DNA from: Flavobacterium terrisoli
Lineage (GTDB): Bacteria > Bacteroidota > Bacteroidia > Flavobacteriales > Flavobacteriaceae
Reading direction: 5' to 3'
Assembly (NCBI RefSeq): GCF_030167905.1
Contig: NZ_JARGNA010000005.1
Location: 62,001-126,000, forward strand
DNA: 64,000 nucleotides
The position numbers and the translations under genes were made by a program. This document shows, one piece after another, positions 53,074 to 58,987 of the stretch (the first letter of the stretch is position 1; each line of letters begins with the position of its first letter). A model generated the notes under the pieces. It did not search any database and had not been told where the DNA came from. It saw nothing but the letters and a program-made list of their open reading frames with translations.

Positions 53074-53206
53074 GGCCTATAACGTGCCGCGGCTTGGCGG
53101 CAGTTGCGATGCCAGCGGACTGATAATTTTCTGTTAAAGATAAACGTTTTTCGTGAACACATAAAAATTAAAACCAGCAATTGCGCCAAACCGCTGTTAC
53201 TGGCTG
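53074..53206 (-). repeat. attC-like site M, end of cassette 13 (newest)
   Basis: Left GGCCTATAAC-GTGCC-GCGGCTTGGCGGCAGTTG, right CAATTGCGCCAAACCGC-T-GTTACTGGC. Inner hairpin TTTTTCGTG-aa-CACATAAAAA, like site L. It is the site nearest the recombinase. Confidence 0.85.
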
Positions 53207-53211
53207 GCATT

Positions 53212-53730
53212 TTATTCCTGCTGAATCCACTCAAACTCTCCATTTTTCATATAGATAATTCCTCCGCCACAACTTTCCTCTGCGTGAATAAAAATGCCGT
53301 CATTAATTAATTTTATTTTGTCTTGTTCTTTTATTTGATCTTCAGCCAAAATATCTCCATTTTCATCAACGTTATTTGCATAAACTTCGCCTTTTGGTGC
53401 TTTCTCAAAAATCCCAACCCAATCCAGTTCATCAAATCCTTGCCCCAAAATATCATTTCCCATTCCGAAATATTTGGTTTCTTTTCCATTTCCAAATATT
53501 ATTCGCAAGCCAGATTTTTTATTTCGTGTGCTTTGAACAATTTCTACAATGTCATTCTTTTTGTCTCCATCCAAATCGCAAATAATTTTATTGACCTTAT
53601 GCGTTTTAGAAATAGAAATAGTATCAATTTTTTTATTAGCAATTTTTTTTGCCGCTAAGTTTTCAGTTTTTACTTCTCTTTTACATGAAAAGAAAAGTAA
53701 AATGAAAATTAAAAGAAGAATGTCTTTCAT
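53212..53730 (-). CDS. Cassette 13: lipoprotein with FG-GAP-like repeat
   Basis: A 172-residue protein with lipobox ILLFFSC (Cys about 16). Mature part has KIICDLDGDKKNDIVEIVQS, a calcium-binding FG-GAP/dockerin-like DxDxD loop, then LRIIFGNGKETKYFGMG and C-terminal GGGIIYMKNGEFEWIQQE. Surface lipoprotein, role unknown. First cassette after the attI-like region, so the one most exposed to the array promoter. Confidence 0.75.
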   Translation of the reverse strand: MKDILLLIFILLFFSCKREVKTENLAAKKIANKKIDTISISKTHKVNKIICDLDGDKKNDIVEIVQSTRNKKSGLRIIFGNGKETKYFGMGNDILGQGFDELDWVGIFEKAPKGEVYANNVDENGDILAEDQIKEQDKIKLINDGIFIHAEESCGGGIIYMKNGEFEWIQQE

Positions 53731-53745
53731 GAAGATAGGTTTAAT

Positions 53746-53835
53746 GCTTGCCAGTAACTAGTTTATAGGCGCTACAAAGTAGCGGGTTTACATCCTAATT
53801 TGGGTTGATAGGCGCTATTTTGTGGCGCTTTATGT
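53746..53835 (-). other. attI-like recombination region
   Basis: The cassette 13 boundary on the minus strand reads AAACTAG|TTACTGGCAAGC, so G|TTA is kept at the array entrance. Beside it are a perfect palindrome CGCTAC-AAA-GTAGCG (53770-53784) and three direct GGCGCT copies (53768-53773, 53811-53816, 53824-53829; two extended to ATAGGCGCTA at 53765 and 53808). This mirrors attI sites, which combine an inverted simple site with direct repeats, and differs in sequence from the attC-like palindromes. Confidence 0.6.
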
Positions 53836-53836
53836 T

Positions 53837-53868
53837 CAAATATAATTGTTTTTTTACAAATCATCAAA
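53837..53868 (-). promoter_or_regulatory. Candidate array promoter (Pc-like)
   Basis: On the minus strand TTTG (53865-53868) lies in the last codons of the recombinase gene, then 20 bp, then TATATTTG (53837-53844). It has both Bacteroidota boxes at correct spacing and points into the cassettes, about 105 bp before cassette 13. Confidence 0.7.
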
Positions 53869-54897
53869 CGGGCTCTTGATTTGTTGAAGACTCTTCGTGC
53901 TCACATGGGTATAAATCTCTGTCGTTTTACTGCTGCTGTGACCTAACAGTTCCTGTATATATCTTAAATCAGTGCCGCTTTCCAACAAATGGGTCGCGTA
54001 GCTGTGGCGCAACCAATGCAAAGTCACCGGCTTATCAATTTTGGCCTTTTCCACTGCATTCTTTAGTACCTGTTGCAAACTACGGGCATCATAGGGTTGG
54101 CCTATTTTTTGTCCCTCAAAAAGATAAGTCTTCGGTTTGTAAATCCTAAAATAACTTCGTAGCATTTCCAATATTTTAGGGCTCAATGGCGCTATCCTGT
54201 CTTTCTTGCCTTTCGCATTTTTAATCAATACTATATTCCTCTTGGAATCTATGTCTTGTGGTTTCAGTGCCAATAATTCACCACACCGCAATCCGCAACT
54301 GTAAATCAAACTCAGCATCGCTTTGTGCTTTATATTGCTATGGGCTTCCAGAATTAATTTCACTTCTTCTTTGCTCAGAACATTAGGCAATACCTTGGCG
54401 CGTTTGGGCCGATGAATCCTTTCAATATCCACTTTTCGATTGCCGATGGTCGTAAAAAACAGTTTGATGGCATTAACGATTTGATTTTGATACGAAGCCG
54501 ATAACTGCTTTTTTAAAATGTAATCATTGTTGTAAAGGATTAAATCGTCATTGTCAATTTCACTAATGGCTTTTTGATTGTAAAAAGCCAATAAGGATTT
54601 GGCAGCATCCAAATAAGTTGCGATGGTATTTTCGCTATACCTTTTGGAACGAAGCCAACGCCTGAAATTCTCCAAACCTCTCAACCCTTCTTCATTGGGC
54701 ATGGTGTCAGCGAGTAGGGGCAGCCCAAATCGCTTTCGGTTCTCATCAGTATCGGGCACATGCCACACCTTTAATGACTGACTCCATCTTGAACCGGCTA
54801 TGGCTTTTATTCTGGCAATCAGTACTTCATCTTTGTCAAATGACACGGCAATTCGTTTCTCACCACCATGGGTTATCATTTTAGCACTCCATTGCAT
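53854..54897 (-). CDS. Tyrosine recombinase (Xer/phage-like integrase) of the cassette array
   Basis: A 347-residue enzyme. Residues 1-60 form an extra N-terminal domain (ITHGGEKRIAVSF...WSQSLKVWHVPDT); about 70-155 is the SAM-like core-binding domain; 170-347 is catalytic with R204 (SCGLRCGELL), K in AKGKKDR (229-233), H294 and R297 (LHWLRHSYATH), H320 (LLGHSSSKT) and nucleophile Y329 (IYTHVS). The roughly 20-residue insertion before the HxxR box that marks integron integrases IntI is absent: only TYLFEGQKIGQPYDARSLQQVLKNAVEKA lies there. The end KSPFDDL resembles the SPLD tail of many integrases. It is co-directional with the cassettes. Confidence 0.9.
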   Translation of the reverse strand: MQWSAKMITHGGEKRIAVSFDKDEVLIARIKAIAGSRWSQSLKVWHVPDTDENRKRFGLPLLADTMPNEEGLRGLENFRRWLRSKRYSENTIATYLDAAKSLLAFYNQKAISEIDNDDLILYNNDYILKKQLSASYQNQIVNAIKLFFTTIGNRKVDIERIHRPKRAKVLPNVLSKEEVKLILEAHSNIKHKAMLSLIYSCGLRCGELLALKPQDIDSKRNIVLIKNAKGKKDRIAPLSPKILEMLRSYFRIYKPKTYLFEGQKIGQPYDARSLQQVLKNAVEKAKIDKPVTLHWLRHSYATHLLESGTDLRYIQELLGHSSSKTTEIYTHVSTKSLQQIKSPFDDL

Positions 54898-55062
54898 CTT
54901 GTTAATCTTTTTATAAAAGTAAGAAAAATAACCTTTAATATTATAAAAGAGCCATTAATAATGGTTTGTTTCTTTTTATACTGTTTATATCTTTTCTATG
55001 CCCTTATCCCTAAAACAAACTCACTTTAACTTTATTTTACCAAGCTCCCGTTTTAATATTGT

Positions 55063-55070
55063 TATTTTTG
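55063..55070 (+). promoter_or_regulatory. -7 box of the 55075 gene
   Basis: TATTTTTG followed by CCCT and then ATG at 55075; the transcript would be nearly leaderless. The 177 bp between the divergent recombinase and this gene also hold the palindrome CCATTAATAATGG and nothing else seen. Confidence 0.55.
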
Positions 55071-55074
55071 CCCT

Positions 55075-55431
55075 ATGTCTGCAAAGCAATTCATAGTATT
55101 GGGTAAGTTATGGGTACTATTACTGTTTGGTAATAGCGCCTTTGCCAATACTGTGATGCCGTTTGGAGAGCAGCAGGAATCCAAAGCCGTAACGCTGTAT
55201 AAAGCCGTAGAGACGCTTCACAAAGATGGTTTGCAACCTCAGGTGCCGTCGGTAAGAATAATCTCTGAGCAACAAGCCAAATCTTTTAGTCTTGGTTATC
55301 CGGTAATCGGGCTTTATGAAAGCGTCCGTTTGGTTCCGGGCTATGTGGGCCCAACCGTAGTCTTACTTCAGGATGCGGATCGCTGTAAAAGTGTTTCCCG
55401 TTTCTTGTTTCCCTATCATTTTTTCTGGTAA
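55075..55431 (+). CDS. Small exported protein of unknown function
   Basis: A 118-residue protein with signal peptide (FIVLGKLWVLLLFGNSAFA). The short mature part QEQQ-like SKAVTLYKAVETLHKDGLQPQVPSVRIISEQQAK has no recognised family. Immediately outside the array, divergent from the recombinase. Confidence 0.6.
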   Translation: MSAKQFIVLGKLWVLLLFGNSAFANTVMPFGEQQESKAVTLYKAVETLHKDGLQPQVPSVRIISEQQAKSFSLGYPVIGLYESVRLVPGYVGPTVVLLQDADRCKSVSRFLFPYHFFW

Positions 55432-55507
55432 AGCTGTAATCGTTTAATCGACAGTATTACAATTCATCGTTTCCCTTTTGGGATAACGATACAACTTTAT
55501 TTTAAAA

Positions 55508-55993
55508 ATGATACCCATGGAAACATCAGTAATTATTATTGGTCTGGTCTTTATTTTGATCATAGCCATACCGCTCTATTTTGTCTTGAAATCCAAGAAA
55601 ATAGACCAAAATCAAATTGACTCCCTTTTTGCCCAATACAGTCAGAACAACCGTTACCGCTTTCAGTTGGTAGCCTCACACGAACGCAAAGCCTTAGCGC
55701 TTGACCCTCAAAACCGAGGGCTGCTTTTTATGGATTTTAACCTTAACGAACCTTATGTCGCTTTCCGCGATTTGACTAACATTCAGAATTGCGCCATAGC
55801 CATCGGGAACCCGCAGGGCAGAAGCAATGTGTTGAAAAAGGTAGAATGGATTTTTATGTCCAATAAAGGAACCGCGCAGGATGATGGTGTTCTTTTCCAT
55901 GATGGAGACAAGCCTTATATCGTTCCGGTGTATCCGCATGAAGAACTCAAATTGGCGGAGCAATGGCAGGAAGTGATTAATAAGCATCTTTAA
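55508..55993 (+). CDS. Membrane-anchored protein of unknown function
   Basis: A 161-residue protein with one N-terminal membrane helix (SVIIIGLVFILIIAIPLYFVL) and a cytosolic PH-like beta domain (RFQLVASHERKALALDPQNRGLLFMDF...VAFRDLTNIQNCAIAIG...). Possibly co-transcribed with the preceding gene, ending at the hairpin at 56001. Confidence 0.7.
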   Translation: MIPMETSVIIIGLVFILIIAIPLYFVLKSKKIDQNQIDSLFAQYSQNNRYRFQLVASHERKALALDPQNRGLLFMDFNLNEPYVAFRDLTNIQNCAIAIGNPQGRSNVLKKVEWIFMSNKGTAQDDGVLFHDGDKPYIVPVYPHEELKLAEQWQEVINKHL

Positions 55994-56000
55994 AAGAAAA

Positions 56001-56026
56001 AGCCCTGAGAAATCAGGGCTTTTATT
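56001..56026. terminator. Bidirectional terminator
   Basis: AGCCCTGA-GAAA-TCAGGGCT with T's on both sides, between the convergent 55508 gene and the TraB-like gene. Confidence 0.85.
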
Positions 56027-56030
56027 ATCT

Positions 56031-56888
56031 TTAATTCACAGGCTCTACTTTAAACCCGGCTTTTCGGAGCAGCGCAATCACACCCTTTTCTCCACCTAAG
56101 TGCGCAGCACCAACACCAAAGAATGTTGATTTCTCTTTTGCGATTTTATCAATTCGGCTAATCCAGTTTTGGTTTCGGTTGTTGAGCAATTCATCAACAT
56201 ATTTGGAAGTCATCACATTATCCGATTTTTTAGTAAAATCAACCATCGCTTCAATGTTCTCCGATTTGTACATATCGAGCATGGCATTCATTTCTGTAGT
56301 GTCTCTTTTCAGATTGCTTTTGGCGGTTTTTACCAATTCGTCCATTTGGTCTTTATACGAAATGGCATCAAACACATCGAGTTGCTCAGAAACGGTTTCC
56401 AATCCAATGACTTCTTCATTCTGGGCTTTGCTTATTTTTTGCAGCTCTGTCTCTACCGATTGCATTTCGCAAGGCAGCATTTTTGGATACAACATCGCCG
56501 AAACCATAAAAGGCTTTACGGTATTAAGCATTTCGGCAGAAAAGCCCACTTCGGCTTTCAAAAAATCATCCACAATTTTAAAGTCTTCTGCTGAAGCCAA
56601 TGATTTCATCGTAACGCCGTCTTTCATCATCATTTTCATCATCATTTCGCCCTGCATATTGGGATCATCCATATCCAGTTCCAAACACAATTGCTGGGTA
56701 TTATCGAGTGCAGTTTTAACTTTCGCAGACAATGTAGCATCACAAGTGATGTGAATGGTTCCAAATAAATAAGACGGTTTGGAAAGGCCATTGCCTGATA
56801 TTTTCCACAACAAGGTGTTATTCTTGTTGGTTTGGGCATTAGCAAAACCAGCCAATAAGGCGAGTAGAAGCAGGGCTATTTTTTTCAT
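56031..56888 (-). CDS. TraB/GumN family exported protein
   Basis: A 285-residue protein with signal MKKIALLLLALLAGFANAQ. TraB/GumN motifs: LLWKISGNGLSKPSYLFGTIHI, CLELDMDDP, VIGLETVSEQLDVFDAI, and FFGVGAAHLGGEKGVIALLRKAGFKV. The GxH pairs (GTIH, GAAHLGG) fit the proposed metalloprotease-like site. ATG 56888 is used. It starts 1 bp after the upstream gene's end, so they form an operon. Confidence 0.88.
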   Translation of the reverse strand: MKKIALLLLALLAGFANAQTNKNNTLLWKISGNGLSKPSYLFGTIHITCDATLSAKVKTALDNTQQLCLELDMDDPNMQGEMMMKMMMKDGVTMKSLASAEDFKIVDDFLKAEVGFSAEMLNTVKPFMVSAMLYPKMLPCEMQSVETELQKISKAQNEEVIGLETVSEQLDVFDAISYKDQMDELVKTAKSNLKRDTTEMNAMLDMYKSENIEAMVDFTKKSDNVMTSKYVDELLNNRNQNWISRIDKIAKEKSTFFGVGAAHLGGEKGVIALLRKAGFKVEPVN

Positions 56889-56889
56889 G

Positions 56890-57528
56890 TTATAAGTCGA
56901 TTTTTTTAAGCTCTTTGTAATTGCCTTGTAATTTACGCAACAGTATGCCGTAAAGTAAGCGGTAGAACAACCAGAAGATTCCAACAAAGACCACTGTGGT
57001 TAAGATAATGATGCAAATCGTAATCGATAAGGTACGATAACTGTCTTCGTGGGCAATCTTGTCTTTTAGCGCATTCATTTTAGGATTGTAAACAAAAGCC
57101 ATCACAAAGCCCATAATGGTACTGACAAATATCATGCTCAGATTATACCAAACATAGTATTGTACGGTCTTACGCGTTCTTAAAATATCCTGCATCAACT
57201 GTTTGGTTGAGGTTATCGTAGAGATTTTAGTGTAGTTTTTATAAAAACAATAAATAAACCCAACAACAACAACATAATTGAGATAGGTGAACGCTTTCAA
57301 ATAAATTGAAAAGTTCTCGGCGTGCAGACTCTTAATGGCCTCATCAGTATTAAACAATATGTTGACCAAGGCCCATGCCGCAAATTCCAATACGCTAATA
57401 ACCAATATCCATTTTACAATAGATGATGATTTCTTATGCAGCATGTTGTAAATCTCACTTTCCGTAACCTGCTCAAAAGAATGGGTATCCTTTTTCCAGG
57501 CTTTTTTTAATAAATCCAACTCATCCAT
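56890..57528 (-). CDS. Four-helix membrane protein paired with ECF sigma
   Basis: A 212-residue protein with a short N-terminal helical domain (MDELDLLKKAWKKDTHSFEQVTESEIYNML) and four hydrophobic segments. It is 5 bp downstream of an ECF sigma gene, so it may be the anti-sigma factor of that system; no classic zinc motif is seen, so this is from context. Confidence 0.75.
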   Translation of the reverse strand: MDELDLLKKAWKKDTHSFEQVTESEIYNMLHKKSSSIVKWILVISVLEFAAWALVNILFNTDEAIKSLHAENFSIYLKAFTYLNYVVVVGFIYCFYKNYTKISTITSTKQLMQDILRTRKTVQYYVWYNLSMIFVSTIMGFVMAFVYNPKMNALKDKIAHEDSYRTLSITICIIILTTVVFVGIFWLFYRLLYGILLRKLQGNYKELKKIDL

Positions 57529-57533
57529 ATTCC

Positions 57534-58028
57534 TTAGGGATTTAATATTTTTTTTAATTTTCCTTTGATTCTGTTCATTTTCACTCGTGCATTGACTTCA
57601 CTGATCCCCAATGTCTCCGATATTTCGGTGTAATCCTTATCTTCAAGATAGAGAAACACCAAAGCTTTTTCAATATCATTCAACTGTTGCACCGCCTGGT
57701 ACATCAACTTGATTTGTTCTTCTTCTTCTAAATTGTAATCTTCCTGACTTAAGAAATGTTTTTGTCCTTCGTAAGTAACCGTTGCTACGGTTCTGGTATT
57801 TTTTCTGTAGAGTGTAATTGCAGTATTCAGCGCTACGCGATAAGCCCAGGTCGAAAATTTAGATTCACCTCTAAATTTTGGGAACGCTTTCCAAAGCTGA
57901 ATGGTAATTTCCTGAAACAAGTCATTGTGTGCATCTTCGCCATTGGTGTATAACCGACATATCTTGTGGATAATGTTCTGGTTTTCCTTTAGCTGTTTTA
58001 CAAATGATTGTTCTAAGTTGTCACTCAT
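57534..58028 (-). CDS. ECF-type RNA polymerase sigma factor
   Basis: A 164-residue protein: region 2 NGEDAHNDLFQEITIQLWKAFPKFRGESKFSTWAYRVALNTAI and region 4 LEDKDYTEISETLGISEVNARVKMNRIKGKLK. Operon with the membrane protein and TraB-like genes. Confidence 0.92.
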   Translation of the reverse strand: MSDNLEQSFVKQLKENQNIIHKICRLYTNGEDAHNDLFQEITIQLWKAFPKFRGESKFSTWAYRVALNTAITLYRKNTRTVATVTYEGQKHFLSQEDYNLEEEEQIKLMYQAVQQLNDIEKALVFLYLEDKDYTEISETLGISEVNARVKMNRIKGKLKKILNP

Positions 58029-58113
58029 AGCTCGTTAGTAGTGCAAGCGGTTGTTTTGTTACACTTAGTAAAACTACATTTTTTATTATACAAATTCAAG
58101 TTTCTAATTTCCT

Positions 58114-58121
58114 TATCTTTG
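58114..58121 (+). promoter_or_regulatory. -7 box of the cvfB-like gene
   Basis: TATCTTTG, 23 bp before ATG 58145; fits TAnnTTTG. Confidence 0.6.
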
Positions 58122-58144
58122 TAACCTAAATTACAAGCACAAAA

Positions 58145-58984
58145 ATGAAAATAGGGCACTACAATACACTTACGATTGCACGCGAAACCAAAGTTGGACT
58201 TTTTTTAACCGATGGTACTGCCGATGTATTGCTTCCGGTGAAATATGTTCCAAAGGAGTATACTATCGGGGATGAAATCATAGTGTTTGTTTACCTTGAC
58301 CATGAAGAAAGACCGGTGGCTACGACATTGGAACCTTATATACTGATGGATGAATTTGGCTTATTGCGCGTCAACTTTGTCAATAAGTTTGGTGCTTTTT
58401 TGGATTGGGGATTGGAAAAAGATTTGTTTGTTCCATTTAAGGAACAAGCGCGCCCAATGGAAAAAGGAAAACGTTATTTGGTCTTTGCCTATATCGATGA
58501 GAAAACCAACAGGATTGTGGCATCGAGTAAAACCAATCAGTTTTTGAGCAATGAGAATCTGACCGTTGCCGTTGGTGATGAAGTTGATTTAATCATTTCG
58601 CATATTACCGAAGTTGGGATTAATGTTATCATCAATGACCAACACAAAGGTTTGCTCTATAAAGATCAGGTGTATGACGATATCCGAACCGGAGACCGAA
58701 TGACCGGTTATATCAAAAACATCCGCCCTGATAATAAGATTGATGTTACGCTGCACAAATTCGGTTACAGCAATGTGGAACCCAATGCCGAGAAAATCCT
58801 GTATGAACTGAGAGCCAGCCGCGGCTTTTTAAGATTGACGGACAACAGTCATCCAGAAGACATCAAAACCGTACTAAAGATGAGTAAAAAGACCTTTAAG
58901 AAAGCCATTGGAGCGCTTTACAAGGAAAAGCGCATCGAGATTAAGGAAGACGGGATTTACCTGGTAAAGGAAATAACCATCTAA
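58145..58984 (+). CDS. CvfB-like S1 RNA-binding protein
   Basis: A 279-residue protein with tandem S1-like beta barrels (NKFGAFLDWGLEKDLFVPFKEQARPM; EVGINVIINDQHKGLLYKDQVY with YIKNIRPDNKIDVTLH) and a C-terminal winged helix (LKMSKKTFKKAIGALYKEKRIEIKEDGIYLV). This is the YitL/CvfB architecture, an RNA-binding regulator. Confidence 0.9.
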   Translation: MKIGHYNTLTIARETKVGLFLTDGTADVLLPVKYVPKEYTIGDEIIVFVYLDHEERPVATTLEPYILMDEFGLLRVNFVNKFGAFLDWGLEKDLFVPFKEQARPMEKGKRYLVFAYIDEKTNRIVASSKTNQFLSNENLTVAVGDEVDLIISHITEVGINVIINDQHKGLLYKDQVYDDIRTGDRMTGYIKNIRPDNKIDVTLHKFGYSNVEPNAEKILYELRASRGFLRLTDNSHPEDIKTVLKMSKKTFKKAIGALYKEKRIEIKEDGIYLVKEITI

Positions 58985-58987
58985 AGT

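Larger units (their letters stand above)
43800..54897 (-). mobile_element. Integron-like gene-cassette array with its own tyrosine recombinase
   Basis: Thirteen minus-strand genes (c1 at 44610 to c13 at 53730) alternate with imperfect palindromes A to M. Each palindrome follows the 3' end of its gene. Cassettes are bounded by the cut G|TTA: the first 9-15 nt of each cassette are the inverse of the sequence just before its own palindrome in c3 to c13. The array starts next to an attI-like region (53746-53835) and a recombinase gene (53854-54897) on the same strand. This is the organisation of a chromosomal integron. Differences are the Xer-like integrase without the IntI insertion, its co-directional orientation, and the longer terminal complementarity. 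An alternative is a repeat-flanked array spread by another mechanism. Confidence 0.82.

Noticed and set aside
44411..53206. CRISPR array
   Set aside because: Repeats are 120-150 bp imperfect palindromes separated by whole genes, not 25-40 bp direct repeats with short spacers, and no cas genes are present.
44411..53206. Array of separate insertion sequences or transposons, each unit being a MITE-like element
   Set aside because: Units carry no transposase, no target-site duplications are visible, all point one way, and end complementarity is private to each unit rather than shared.
53854..54897. Calling the recombinase a genuine IntI
   Set aside because: The diagnostic insertion before the HxxR box is absent, so I call it integron-like only.
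53854..54897. Prophage or conjugative element integrase
   Set aside because: No phage structural, replication, relaxase or mobilisation genes are near; the only associated units are the cassettes.
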